A stretch of 64,000 nucleotides of DNA from Variovorax paradoxus (lineage in GTDB: Bacteria; Pseudomonadota; Gammaproteobacteria; Burkholderiales; Burkholderiaceae_C). Positions 27,321 to 36,548 of the stretch are shown here, piece by piece. The stretch covers positions 62,001-126,000 of the forward strand of contig NZ_CP123990.1 of the NCBI RefSeq assembly GCF_029919115.1. Reading direction: 5' to 3'. The stretch's first letter is position 1. Each line of letters opens with the position of its first letter. The notes beneath the pieces are model-generated. The model did no database searches. It worked only from the letters and a program-made list of their open reading frames with translations, and was not told the origin of the DNA. The position numbers were made by a program, and so were the translations under genes.

Positions 27321-30263
27321 ATGAAGACTTTGGTAATTGCAGAAAAGCCGTCGGTGGCACAGGACATCGTCCGCGCCCTCACGCCGGTGGCCGGCAAGTT
27401 CGACAAACACGACGAGCATTTCGAGAACGAAAGCTACGTTGTGACTAGCGCTGTCGGCCACCTGGTCGAAATCCAGGCGCCCGAGGAGTTCGACGTCAAG
27501 CGGGGCAAGTGGAGCTTCGCGAACCTGCCGGTCATTCCGCCCCACTTCGACCTGAAGCCGGTCGACAAGACCAAGACGCGCCTGAACGCCGTGGTCAAGC
27601 AGGCCAAGCGCAAGGACGTGACGCAACTCATCAACGCCTGCGACGCGGGCCGCGAGGGTGAGCTGATCTTTCGCCTGATCGAGCAGTACGCGGGCGGCAA
27701 GACGGGCCTGAACAAGCCGGTGAAGCGCTTGTGGCTGCAGTCGATGACGCCGCAGGCCATTCGCGACGGCTTCGACGCGCTGCGCACCGAAAAGCAGATG
27801 CAGGGCCTGGCCGACGCCGCGCGCTCGCGCTCCGAGGCCGACTGGCTGGTGGGCATCAACGGCACGCGGGCCATGACGGCCTTCAATTCGCGCGACGGCG
27901 GCTTCTTTTTGACGACCGTGGGCCGTGTGCAGACGCCCACGCTCTCGGTGGTGGTCGAGCGCGAGGAAAAGATCCGCAAGTTCGTGAGCCGCGACTACTG
28001 GGAAATCCACGGCGTGTTCCAGGCCGAGGCCGGCCAGTACCCCGGCAAGTGGTTCGACGCGAACTTCAAGAAGCCGCCGGCAGGCCCGGACGGCGCAACC
28101 GATGCCGAGATTCGGGCCGACCGCGTGTGGAGCGAGCGCGAAGCCCGCGAGATCGCCGATGCGGCGCGCGGCAAGCCCGCCACCGTCACCGAGGAAAGCA
28201 AGCCGACCACCCAGGCTTCGCCGATGCTGTTCGACCTGACCTCGCTGCAGCGCGAAGCCAACGGCCGCTTCGGCTTCTCGGCCAAGACCACGCTGGCGCT
28301 GGCGCAGAGCCTGTACGAACGCCATAAGGCCCTGACCTATCCGCGTACCGACTCGCGCGCGCTGCCCGAGGACTACCTGCCGGTGGTGAAGGACACGATG
28401 AAGATGCTCGCCACAAGCGGCATGAAGCATCTGGCGCCCTTCGCGCAGCAGGCGGTCGACGGCAGCTACGTGAAGCCGAACAAGCGCATCTTCGACAACG
28501 CCAAGGTGTCGGATCACTTCGCCATCATTCCGACCCTGCAGGCGCCGAGCGGCCTTTCGGATGCCGAGCAGAAGCTGTACGACTTCGTGGTGCGCCGCTT
28601 CATGTCGGTGTTCTTCCCGAGCGCCGAATTCCAGGTAACCACCCGCATCAGCACGGTGGAAGCCGGCGGCAAAAAGTATCCGTTCCGCAGCGACGGCAAG
28701 GTGCTGGTCAAGCCGGGCTGGCTCGCCATCTGGGGCAAGGAAGCCGTCAACGACGACGACGAGAAGGACGGCAAGAACCTGGTGGTGGTGAAGCCCGGCG
28801 AAACGGTAAAGACCGAATCGGCCGACCTGAAGGCGCTGAAGACCCGGCCGCCGGCGCGCTATTCGGAAGCCACGCTGCTGGGCGCCATGGAAGGCGCCGG
28901 CAAGACCATCGACGACGACGAACTGCGCGAGGCCATGCAGGAAAAGGGCCTGGGCACGCCAGCCACGCGCGCGGCCATCATCGAAGGCCTGATCAACGAG
29001 AAATACATGCTGCGCGAAGGCCGCGAGCTGATTCCGACGGCCAAGGCCTTCCAGCTCATGACGCTGCTGCGCGGCCTGGGCGTTGAGGAACTCTCCAAGG
29101 CCGAGCTCACGGGCGAGTGGGAATACAAGCTTGCGCAGATGGAAAAGGGCGCGCTCAGCCGCGACGCCTTCATGCGCGAAATTGCCGAGATGACGCAGCA
29201 CATCGTCAAGAAGGCCAAGGAATACGACCGCGACACCGTGCCCGGCGACTACGCCACGCTTGCCACGCCCTGCCCCAACTGCGGCGGCGTGGTGAAGGAA
29301 AACTACCGCCGCTACAGCTGCACCGGCAAGGCCGGGCAAGAGCCCTGCGGCTTCTCGTTCGGCAAGTCGCCGGCGGGCCGCACCTTCGAAGTGGCCGAGG
29401 CCGAGGCGCTGCTGCGCGACAAGCACATCGGCCCGCTGGAAGGCTTCCGCTCCAAGGCCGGCTGGCCCTTCACGTCGGAGATCGTGCTGAAGTTCGATGA
29501 CGAAGCGAAGAACTGGAAGCTTGAGTTCGACTTTGGCGACGACAAGAACGGCGACACCGGCGAGATCGTCGACTTCAGCGAGCAGGACACCGTGGGCCCC
29601 TGCCCCATCTGCGGCGCGCCGGTGTTCGAGCACGGCAGCAACTATGTCTGCGAGAAGTCGGTGCCCACCAACGCGCAGCCAACGCCGAGTTGCACCTTCA
29701 AGACCGGCAAGATCATCCTGCAGCAGCCGGTGGAGCGCGCACAGATGGAAAAGCTGCTTGCCACCGGCAAGACCGACCTGCTCGACAAGTTCGTGAGCAT
29801 GCGCACCCGTCGCGCGTTCAAGGCCTTCCTGACGTGGAATGCCGAAGAAGGCAAGGTGACCTTCGAGTTCGCGCCGCGCGAAGGCGGCAGCAAGTTCCCG
29901 CCGCGCAAGACCTTCGGCAAGGCGGCGCCTGCGGGCAAGACGGCCGCGGCCAAGAAGGTGGCGGCAAAGAAGACCCCCGCCGCCAAAAAGGCGCCGGCTG
30001 CGAAGAAGGCCGCCGCGCCGCGCAAGCCCGGCGCGGGACTGAAGCCGAGCGACTCGTTGGCTGCGGTCATCGGCGCAGAGCCGGTGGCGCGCACCGAGGT
30101 CATCAAGAAGCTGTGGGACTACATCAAGGCCAATGGCCTGCAGGACGCGACCAACAAGCGCGCGATCAATGCCGACGCCAAGCTGAAGCCGGTGTTCGGC
30201 AAGGACCAGGTGACGATGTTCGAACTGGCGGGCATCGTGGGCAAACACCTGTCAGCACCATGA
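27321..30263 (+). CDS. topB: DNA topoisomerase III with C-terminal SWIB domain
   Basis: A 980-aa type IA topoisomerase. The TOPRIM domain starts [17 protein letters not shown] and includes [10 protein letters not shown]. The strand-breaking tyrosine is Y340 in [15 protein letters not shown]. Two zinc-ribbon-like segments follow ([18 protein letters not shown] and CPICGAPV), then an Ala/Lys-rich linker (residues 873-905). A SWIB/MDM2-type domain fills about residues 910-977 ([18 protein letters not shown] to [12 protein letters not shown]). It relaxes or decatenates single-stranded regions. The start at 27321 has AGGA six bases upstream. The stop overlaps the next gene in an ATGA. Confidence 0.93.
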   Translation: MKTLVIAEKPSVAQDIVRALTPVAGKFDKHDEHFENESYVVTSAVGHLVEIQAPEEFDVKRGKWSFANLPVIPPHFDLKPVDKTKTRLNAVVKQAKRKDVTQLINACDAGREGELIFRLIEQYAGGKTGLNKPVKRLWLQSMTPQAIRDGFDALRTEKQMQGLADAARSRSEADWLVGINGTRAMTAFNSRDGGFFLTTVGRVQTPTLSVVVEREEKIRKFVSRDYWEIHGVFQAEAGQYPGKWFDANFKKPPAGPDGATDAEIRADRVWSEREAREIADAARGKPATVTEESKPTTQASPMLFDLTSLQREANGRFGFSAKTTLALAQSLYERHKALTYPRTDSRALPEDYLPVVKDTMKMLATSGMKHLAPFAQQAVDGSYVKPNKRIFDNAKVSDHFAIIPTLQAPSGLSDAEQKLYDFVVRRFMSVFFPSAEFQVTTRISTVEAGGKKYPFRSDGKVLVKPGWLAIWGKEAVNDDDEKDGKNLVVVKPGETVKTESADLKALKTRPPARYSEATLLGAMEGAGKTIDDDELREAMQEKGLGTPATRAAIIEGLINEKYMLREGRELIPTAKAFQLMTLLRGLGVEELSKAELTGEWEYKLAQMEKGALSRDAFMREIAEMTQHIVKKAKEYDRDTVPGDYATLATPCPNCGGVVKENYRRYSCTGKAGQEPCGFSFGKSPAGRTFEVAEAEALLRDKHIGPLEGFRSKAGWPFTSEIVLKFDDEAKNWKLEFDFGDDKNGDTGEIVDFSEQDTVGPCPICGAPVFEHGSNYVCEKSVPTNAQPTPSCTFKTGKIILQQPVERAQMEKLLATGKTDLLDKFVSMRTRRAFKAFLTWNAEEGKVTFEFAPREGGSKFPPRKTFGKAAPAGKTAAAKKVAAKKTPAAKKAPAAKKAAAPRKPGAGLKPSDSLAAVIGAEPVARTEVIKKLWDYIKANGLQDATNKRAINADAKLKPVFGKDQVTMFELAGIVGKHLSAP

Positions 30264-31255
30264 AGGCGCAGCGCAGGCGTTTCGCCGCCGGCCTGGTGGC
30301 CGGTGCCGCGGCATTGTTTGGCGGCACGTGCGGTCTGGCGCAGGCCGCCGCGTGGCCCGACCGGCCCGTGAAGCTGGTGGTGCCCTTCCCGCCCGGGCAG
30401 GCCACCGACATCTTCGCGCGCGCCTTGGCCGAACAACTCGGCAAGCGGCTGGGCCAGCCGGTCATCGTCGACAACAAGGCCGGGGCCGGCAGCAACATCG
30501 GCACCGAGTTCGTGGTGCGCTCGCCGGCCGACGGCTACACGCTGGTGGTGGCCGGAAGCGCCATGGCGGTGAACCAGACGTTCTACGCCAAGCCGGGCTT
30601 CGACCCGCGCAAGGACCTGGTGGGAATTTCGCTCATCGCCACGGTGCCGCTGGTGTTCCTGGCCACGCCCGAAAGCGGCATTCGCAGCATGGCCGACCTG
30701 GCCGCACGCGCCAAGGCCGAGCCCGGCAAGCTGAGCTACGCGAGCGCCGGCATCGGCGGCACCCAGCACCTGTCGGGCGAGATGCTCAAGTCGGCTGCGC
30801 GCGTCTTCATCACCCACATTCCTTACCGCGGCAGCGGCCCGGCGCAGGCGGATTTTCTTGGCAACCAGGTGCCGCTGATGGTCGACTCCGTGACGGCCGC
30901 GCTGCCGCACATCAAGTCGGGCCGGGCAATTGCACTCGCGGTGACTTCGGCCAGGCGCACCTCGCAGTTGCCCGACGTGCCGACGGTGCGCGAAAGCGGC
31001 GTCTCGGGAACGAAAGACTTCGAAGCCGTCGGCTGGCTCGGGCTGATGGCGCCGCGCGGCACGCCGCCCGAGATCACGGCGCGTTTGAACCAGGAAGTGA
31101 CCGACATCCTGAAGAGCGAGCAGATGGCGCGCTTCATTCGCGACCGCGGCTCGGAGCCCACGCCCACCAGCGGCCCCGAGTTCGACCGCTTCGTGGCAAG
31201 CGAGATCCAGCGCTGGGGTGGCGCAGTGAAGGCATCGGGCGCCAAGCCCGAATAA
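30260..31255 (+). CDS. TctC/Bug-family periplasmic solute-binding protein
   Basis: A 331-aa exported protein with an Arg-rich signal peptide ([20 protein letters not shown], cleavage near AQAAA). Family motifs include [34 protein letters not shown] and [12 protein letters not shown]. These proteins bind carboxylates for tripartite tricarboxylate transporters, but many work without adjacent TctAB, as here. The start overlaps the topB stop by 4 nt, an odd coupling of a topoisomerase and a binding protein. It is convergent with a LysR gene. Confidence 0.92.
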   Translation: MKAQRRRFAAGLVAGAAALFGGTCGLAQAAAWPDRPVKLVVPFPPGQATDIFARALAEQLGKRLGQPVIVDNKAGAGSNIGTEFVVRSPADGYTLVVAGSAMAVNQTFYAKPGFDPRKDLVGISLIATVPLVFLATPESGIRSMADLAARAKAEPGKLSYASAGIGGTQHLSGEMLKSAARVFITHIPYRGSGPAQADFLGNQVPLMVDSVTAALPHIKSGRAIALAVTSARRTSQLPDVPTVRESGVSGTKDFEAVGWLGLMAPRGTPPEITARLNQEVTDILKSEQMARFIRDRGSEPTPTSGPEFDRFVASEIQRWGGAVKASGAKPE

Positions 31256-31267
31256 GCGCCACGCCGG

Positions 31268-32191
31268 TCAGGCGGCGGCCGGCGGCGTTCCGGCGTTGCG
31301 ATCGACCTCCGCCAGCAGCCAGCGGCGGAAGTGGTCGAGAGTGGCCAGCTGGCCGCGGCCCTCGGGGTAGCAGAACCAGTAGCCTTCGTTGCCGCGGTAG
31401 CCGCCGCCCGGCAGCGGCTCGTCCACCAGCCCGGAGGCGATTTCATCCTGCACCAGGCAACGCGGCACCAGCGCGACGCCCATGCCCACCATGACCGCGC
31501 GGATCATGGTCTGGAACTGGTCGAACTGCGGGCCGGCCAGCGGATCGAGCCCGCGCACGCCGTGCGCCTCGCTCCATTGCAGCCACGATTGCGGCACGGT
31601 CACATGGCGCAGCAGCGTGCAGCGCGCCACGTCCTGCGCGGTGCGAATGACGACCTCGGCCTGGCCGGCACGCGGCGCGATCAGCGCCACGTCCTGCCCC
31701 GCCAGGTAGTGCGACCGAGCCCCGGGCCAGTGGCCGTCTCCGAAGAGGATGGCGCAGTCGAGCTCGGGCCGCTCGAAGTCGTAGCCGTGCGTATAGGGCA
31801 CGAAATGCAGGGTGATCTGGGGATGGCGGCGCTGGAAGTCGGGCAGGCGCGGAATGAGCCATTTGGCGCCGAACGTGGGCAGTGTGGACAGGTGCAGCGC
31901 ACCGCCGCCGTCGCCGCTGGTAATGAGCTCGAGCGTGGCGGCTTCCAACTGCGCGAGCATGGCGCGCACCGACTTCTCGTAGCGCTCCCCCGCCGGCGTG
32001 AGCGCCAGCCGCTTGCGGCTGCGCTCGAACAGCGGCACGCCGATCCAGCGCTCCAGCTCCTGCACCTGCTTGCTGACCGCACCCTGGGTGAGGTGCAGCG
32101 CCTCGGCGGCGCGCGACACGCCGCCAAAGCGCACCACGGTAGAAAAGGCGCGCAGCAGGTTCAGGGGCGGATTGAGGCGGCGGAGCGACAT
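31268..32191 (-). CDS. LysR-family transcriptional regulator (GcvA-like)
   Basis: A 307-aa regulator. The N-terminal helix-turn-helix reads GGVSRAAEALHLTQGAVSKQVQELE, and the C-terminal periplasmic-binding-like sensor domain includes LPTFGAKWLIPRLPDFQ, as in GcvA-type LysR proteins. The frame extends to 32218, but the ATG at 32191 is preferred because a strong inverted-repeat operator covers 32209-32229. It is divergent from the TctC gene at 32305, its probable target, with the formylglutamate amidohydrolase gene behind it. Confidence 0.9.
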   Translation of the reverse strand: MSLRRLNPPLNLLRAFSTVVRFGGVSRAAEALHLTQGAVSKQVQELERWIGVPLFERSRKRLALTPAGERYEKSVRAMLAQLEAATLELITSGDGGGALHLSTLPTFGAKWLIPRLPDFQRRHPQITLHFVPYTHGYDFERPELDCAILFGDGHWPGARSHYLAGQDVALIAPRAGQAEVVIRTAQDVARCTLLRHVTVPQSWLQWSEAHGVRGLDPLAGPQFDQFQTMIRAVMVGMGVALVPRCLVQDEIASGLVDEPLPGGGYRGNEGYWFCYPEGRGQLATLDHFRRWLLAEVDRNAGTPPAAA

Positions 32192-32208
32192 GGCTGGAAG
32201 CCCATTAA

Positions 32209-32229
32209 AACATTCCAAATCAGAATGTT
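32209..32229. promoter_or_regulatory. LysR operator in the divergent promoter region
   Basis: AACATTC-N7-GAATGTT is a perfect 7+7 inverted repeat containing a T-N11-A core. It lies 18 bp upstream of the LysR start and 75 bp upstream of the TctC start, as expected for the recognition site of the divergent LysR protein. Confidence 0.75.
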
Positions 32230-32304
32230 AGCTGGTCTATCCTTTGCTTCAGGTAACGCAGCAACTTTTGCTTCATTACTCCCTGTCTCATTGGAATAGA
32301 CCCC

Positions 32305-33270
32305 ATGCAACGTCGTCATCTTCTTTCCGCCCTGGCTGCCGTTTCTGTCGCTCCAGGAATATCTTTCGCCCAACAGGGCAAGCCGATCCGCATGATCGTG
32401 CCCTTCCCGCCCGGCGGCGCCACCGACATCACCGCGCGCGTGCTCTCGGAGCCGCTGGCCAAGATCCTCCAGCAGCCCGTGGTCATCGACAACCGCGCCG
32501 GGGCCGGCGGCTCCATCGGCATGGCCGAAGTGGCGCGCGCGGCGCCGGACGGCTTGGCCTTCGGCGTGGCCACCCTCTCCACCCACGGCGTGAACCCAGC
32601 CGTTTACCAGAAGCTGCCTTACGACCCGATCAAGGGCTTTGTCGCGGTGACCGAGCTGGTGAAAGCGCCGGGCGTGGTGGTCATCAACCCCCAGGTGCTG
32701 CCGGTGAAAACCTTTGCCGAGCTGGTGAAGCACCTGAAGGCGAACCCGGGCAAGGTGTCCTACGCGTCGCCGGGCAACGGCACCATCGGCCACATGTGGG
32801 GCGAGCTCTTCAAGAGCAGCACCGGAACCTCGATGGTGCACATCCCCTATCGCGGTGCGGGCCCAGCCATCAACGACGTGCTCGCGGGCGAAGTGCCGGT
32901 GTACTTCGACCAGGTGGCCTCCTCGCTGCCGCACGTGAAGGCGGGCAAGCTGAAGGCACTGGCGGTGTCGTGGAGCAGCCGGCTCGACGTGCTGCCGGAG
33001 GTGCCGACCTACCGCGAACTGGGCTACCCGGCCAACAACGATCCGTCGTGGTTCGGGCTGGTGGCGCCCGCCGGCACGCCGGCCGACATTGCGCTGCGCA
33101 TGCAGCAGGCCGTGGCCACCGCGCTGAAGGACGCCACGGTGCGCGAGCGGCTGGCGCTGCAGGGGCTCTATGCCTCGGGCACCACGCCCGCGGAGTTCGC
33201 CAAGCAGATCGACAGCGAGATCGAGAAGATGAAGAAGGTTGCCGCCTTTGCCCGCATCCGATTGGACTGA
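32305..33270 (+). CDS. TctC/Bug-family periplasmic solute-binding protein
   Basis: A 321-aa exported protein with signal peptide MQRRHLLSALAAVSVAPGIS ending in FAQQ. Family motifs are PIRMIVPFPPGGATDITAR, VIDNRAGAGGSIGMAE and MVHIPYRGAGPAI. It lies divergent from the LysR regulator and 12 bp upstream of the N-formylglutamate amidohydrolase-like gene. The ligand may therefore be a formylated or acidic amino-acid derivative. No membrane subunits are adjacent. Confidence 0.92.
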   Translation: MQRRHLLSALAAVSVAPGISFAQQGKPIRMIVPFPPGGATDITARVLSEPLAKILQQPVVIDNRAGAGGSIGMAEVARAAPDGLAFGVATLSTHGVNPAVYQKLPYDPIKGFVAVTELVKAPGVVVINPQVLPVKTFAELVKHLKANPGKVSYASPGNGTIGHMWGELFKSSTGTSMVHIPYRGAGPAINDVLAGEVPVYFDQVASSLPHVKAGKLKALAVSWSSRLDVLPEVPTYRELGYPANNDPSWFGLVAPAGTPADIALRMQQAVATALKDATVRERLALQGLYASGTTPAEFAKQIDSEIEKMKKVAAFARIRLD

Positions 33271-33282
33271 CCTGACTTGCCT

Positions 33283-34161
33283 ATGCACCCAGTCTTGAAA
33301 CTGATCCAAACCCGCGCCCAGGTGACGAGCGTTGCCGGGCGCACGCCGCTGGTGCTGGATTCACCGCACAGCGGCACCGTCTACCCCGAGGACTTCCGGC
33401 CTGCGTGCGACCTGGCCACGCTGCGCCGGGCCGAGGACACGCACGTCGAGAAGCTCTACGCGTTTGCGCCCGCCATGGGCGCGGCCTGGGTCGAGGCGCA
33501 CTTTCCGCGCAGCTACCTGGACGCCAACCGCGACACCACCGAGCTGGACACCACGCTGCTCGACGGCCCCTGGACCGAGCCGCTTTCGGACGACCCGCGC
33601 GTGCTTTCCAAGGTTCGGCTCGGCAAGGGCCTGATCTGGAAGCTGACCGACGAGGGCCTGCCCATCTACGACCGGCTGCTTGCAGTGGACGAGGTGCGCG
33701 GGCGCATCGACAACTGCTGGCGGCCTTACCACGCCGCGGTGGCCCGGGCCATCGACGACGCGCATGCGCGGCACGGCTACAGCATTCACATCAACTGTCA
33801 TTCGATGCCGGCGATTGCGGGAAGCCATGCCACGGACTTCCCGGGGCTCGCGCATGCGGACTTCGTCATTGGCGACCGCGACGGCAGCACCGCTGACCCG
33901 GCGCTGTCGCACAAGATCTGCGAGCACTTGCGCGAGCGGGGCTACAGCGTGGACTACAACCACCCCTACAAGGGCGTGGAACTGGTTCGCCGGCACGGCC
34001 GGCCGGCGGAAAACCGGCACAGCATCCAGGTCGAGATCAATCGCAAGCTCTACATGGACGAGACCACGCTGGCACTCGACGAGGCGGGTGCGGCGCGGCT
34101 GCAGGAGCACCTGCGATCGCTGGTCGAAATGCTGCTGGCCACCGATCCACGCAAGGGCTGA
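33283..34161 (+). CDS. N-formylglutamate amidohydrolase-family protein
   Basis: A 292-aa metal-dependent hydrolase of the N-formylglutamate amidohydrolase family. Conserved motifs include LVLDSPHSGTVYPEDF, FPRSYLDANRDTTELD, INCHSMPAI and IQVEINRKLYMDE. The family releases formate or cleaves N-acyl amino acids, as HutG does at the end of histidine degradation. No other hut genes are near, so the substrate may differ. The ATG at 33283 is used; a TTG two codons earlier is possible. It is probably co-transcribed with the TctC gene 12 bp upstream. Confidence 0.88.
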   Translation: MHPVLKLIQTRAQVTSVAGRTPLVLDSPHSGTVYPEDFRPACDLATLRRAEDTHVEKLYAFAPAMGAAWVEAHFPRSYLDANRDTTELDTTLLDGPWTEPLSDDPRVLSKVRLGKGLIWKLTDEGLPIYDRLLAVDEVRGRIDNCWRPYHAAVARAIDDAHARHGYSIHINCHSMPAIAGSHATDFPGLAHADFVIGDRDGSTADPALSHKICEHLRERGYSVDYNHPYKGVELVRRHGRPAENRHSIQVEINRKLYMDETTLALDEAGAARLQEHLRSLVEMLLATDPRKG

Positions 34162-34273
34162 ACACCTCTGCGCGCGGCACCCCCGCGTGCATGCCATGCG
34201 GGGTGCGTGTTGTTACAGCGACCTGACGAGCCCCACGCCTATAGTGGGCCAAGTCAAACATCCTGGAGATTCT

Positions 34274-34453
34274 GTGAAGCCATTCATTGCAGCTGTTCTT
34301 GCCATTGCAATGGGCGCCCTGGCGGGCTGCGCCGGCACGGGGTCGACAAGCGGCAGTGACCGCGCCACCTCGTCGTCGGGCAGCGGCGTGACGGTGTTCG
34401 GCACCATCGATGCCGGCGTCAGCGGCAGCACCAACCGGTCAGACCGGCGCTAG
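34274..34453 (+). CDS. Small lipoprotein with a porin-like strand
   Basis: A 59-aa protein with a GTG start 6 nt after GGAG. The signal peptide VKPFIAAVLAIAMGALAGC ends in the lipobox LAGC, so it is a predicted lipoprotein. After a Ser/Gly/Thr linker it contains GVTVFGTIDAGVSGS, which closely resembles the first beta strand of Gram-negative porins of beta-proteobacteria (VTLFGxxDAGV). It then stops. It may be a real small outer-membrane lipoprotein or the fused remnant of a porin gene. It is convergent with the next gene, 9 bp away. Confidence 0.65.
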   Translation: MKPFIAAVLAIAMGALAGCAGTGSTSGSDRATSSSGSGVTVFGTIDAGVSGSTNRSDRR

Positions 34454-34462
34454 CCGGACGAT

Positions 34463-35392
34463 TCAGCGGCGCAGCAGCGCCTGGCGCAGCACCCGCGCCG
34501 CGCGGTCGCGGATGCGGCCGGGCCCTGCATTCGGTGTGGTGCGGGGCGCCACCTTCGCGGTGGCGCAGGCCCACAGAAAATCATGCAGGATGGGCGTGTC
34601 GTCGACCGTCTCGGTGCTGCCGTATTTGTGGAACTCGGGGTGCCACTGCGTGGCCGCAATGTAGCTGCGGCCGCGCTCGGGGCGCCGCCGGATGGCCTCG
34701 GGCACACGGTCGGGCAGGCTCCAGGCCTCGATCTCGAAACCCGGTGCAAGGTCTTTCACCCCCTGGTGGTGAATGCTGTTGACCCGCGCAGTCTTCACTT
34801 CGGGGTAGAGCTTGGAAAGCCGTGTGCCTTCCACTATTTCGATCTGGTGAAAATTCTGGTCGTAGGTGACGGGGTCGCGGTGCCGCACGGCTTCAGGGTG
34901 ATGGTGCTGGGCCTCGATGTCCTGGTACAGCGTGCCGCCGAAAGCGACGTTGATCAGCTGCAGCCCGCGGCACACGCCGAAAATGGGCTTGCCGGCCTGC
35001 TCGAAGGCTTCGACCAGCGCCAGGTCGTACAGGTCGCGGATGCGGTCGCCCACCCACGCGTCCTTGAGCGGCACCTCGCCGTAGCTGCCGGGCCACACGT
35101 CGGCGCCGCCGTGCATCACCACGCCATCGAGCCATTCGGCGTAATGCGACAGCTTGGTGTCGCCCCGCGCCGTTTCGCCCGTGGGGCAAGGCACCATGAC
35201 CACCATGGCGCCGGCCGACATGAGCCAGTGCGCGATCGACTGCTCGACGTACTGAAGCGTCTTGTTGGTGAACAGCGAGCGCGCCGGGTCCGCGTGGGAA
35301 AAGCAGGCAGACAGGCCGATCTTCAGCCGGGCGGAGACGGGTTGTGGCATCGCGATGCTGGCAGCAGGTGCTGTGCGAAAAGGAAAGTCCAT
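34463..35392 (-). CDS. Gamma-glutamyl-gamma-aminobutyrate hydrolase family (class I glutamine amidotransferase-like)
   Basis: A 309-aa peptidase C26-type protein. The nucleophile lies in PIFGVCRGLQLINVAFGG and the His-Glu pair in AATQWHPEFHK. It resembles PuuD, which releases GABA from gamma-glutamyl-GABA in putrescine use, but other gamma-glutamyl amides are possible because no puu genes are nearby. An alternative start at 35350 (MPQPVSARLKIGLS) better matches the family N terminus. It is divergent from the isomerase gene at 35478. Confidence 0.85.
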   Translation of the reverse strand: MDFPFRTAPAASIAMPQPVSARLKIGLSACFSHADPARSLFTNKTLQYVEQSIAHWLMSAGAMVVMVPCPTGETARGDTKLSHYAEWLDGVVMHGGADVWPGSYGEVPLKDAWVGDRIRDLYDLALVEAFEQAGKPIFGVCRGLQLINVAFGGTLYQDIEAQHHHPEAVRHRDPVTYDQNFHQIEIVEGTRLSKLYPEVKTARVNSIHHQGVKDLAPGFEIEAWSLPDRVPEAIRRRPERGRSYIAATQWHPEFHKYGSTETVDDTPILHDFLWACATAKVAPRTTPNAGPGRIRDRAARVLRQALLRR

Positions 35393-35477
35393 TTTGGCGC
35401 TTTGGCCTCTCGCACGGGGTCGGACGACACGCCAAGTATGCTTTCAACGCTGCCACGACCAAGAAGGAAGACAAGCC

Positions 35478-36533
35478 ATGAAGACGATCAAGGGCCCGGC
35501 CATTTTTCTGGCCCAGTTCGCGGGAGACCAAGCCCCGTTCAACTCGCTCGACGCCATTGCTGGCTGGGCCGCCGGCCTTGGATACAAGGGCGTGCAAATA
35601 CCGAGCTGGGACGCGCGCCTGTTCGATCTGAAGAAAGCCGCCGAGAGCAAGATCTACTGCGACGAGGTCAAGGGCACGCTCGCCGCGCACGGCATCGAGA
35701 TCACCGAGCTGTCGACCCACCTGCAGGGACAGCTGGTTGCGGTGCATCCGGCCTACGACGCGGGCTTTGACGGCTTTGCGGCGCCCGAGGTGCGCGGCGA
35801 TCCGGTGCGGCGCCAGCAGTGGGCGGTGGAGCAACTGCATTTCGCGGCCAAGGCTTCGGCCAACCTCGGACTCACGGCGCACGCCACCTTCTCGGGTGCG
35901 CTGGCCTGGCCGTATCTCTATTCATGGCCGCCGCGCCCGCCAGGGCTCATCGAAGAGGCCTTCGACGAACTCGCGCGCCGCTGGCGGCCCATCCTCGATG
36001 CGTTCGATGCGGCCGGTGTGGACGTGGGCTACGAGATTCATCCCGGCGAGGACCTGCACGACGGGGTGAGCTACGAGATGTTTTTGGAGCGCGTGAACAA
36101 CCATCCGCGTGCCTGCCTGCTGTACGACCCGAGCCACTTCATGCTGCAGCAGCTCGATTACCTGGCGTACATCGACCACTATCACGAGCGGATCAAGATC
36201 TTTCACGTGAAGGATGCCGAGTTCAACCCGACCGGCAAGCAAGGCGTGTACGGCGGCTTCCAGAGCTGGATCAACCGCGCGGGCCGCTTCCGTTCGCTGG
36301 GCGACGGGCAGGTCGACTTCGGCGCCATCTTCTCGAAGATGGCGCAGTACGACTTTCCGGGCTGGGCGGTGCTCGAATGGGAGTGCTGCATCAAGCATCC
36401 GGAAGACGGCGCGCGTGAGGGCGCGGCCTTCATTGCCGATCACATCATCCGCGTGGCCGAACGGGCGTTCGACGACTTCGCTGCCGGCGGCGTGGATGTG
36501 GCGGCGAACAAGCGGATGCTCGGAATCGGCTGA
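35478..36533 (+). CDS. Sugar phosphate isomerase/epimerase family (xylose-isomerase-like TIM barrel)
   Basis: A 351-aa TIM-barrel protein of the AP-endonuclease-2/xylose-isomerase-like group. It shows the expected metal-ligand pattern with a glutamate in VGYEIHPGEDLHDG, an Asp-His pair in LLYDPSHFMLQQ, IFHVKDAEF and a final glutamate in VLEWECCIKHPE. These enzymes isomerise or epimerise sugars and cyclitols or act as related lyases, and the substrate is not known. The start at 35478 follows AAGGAAG. The stop is 15 bp from the convergent MocR gene. Confidence 0.85.
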   Translation: MKTIKGPAIFLAQFAGDQAPFNSLDAIAGWAAGLGYKGVQIPSWDARLFDLKKAAESKIYCDEVKGTLAAHGIEITELSTHLQGQLVAVHPAYDAGFDGFAAPEVRGDPVRRQQWAVEQLHFAAKASANLGLTAHATFSGALAWPYLYSWPPRPPGLIEEAFDELARRWRPILDAFDAAGVDVGYEIHPGEDLHDGVSYEMFLERVNNHPRACLLYDPSHFMLQQLDYLAYIDHYHERIKIFHVKDAEFNPTGKQGVYGGFQSWINRAGRFRSLGDGQVDFGAIFSKMAQYDFPGWAVLEWECCIKHPEDGAREGAAFIADHIIRVAERAFDDFAAGGVDVAANKRMLGIG

Positions 36534-36548
36534 TGCGTTGATGGGCTC

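Noticed and set aside
27309..30248. 979-codon open frame antisense to topB
   Set aside because: It is a shadow of the topB coding sequence with no recognisable motifs and a composition typical of frame artefacts.
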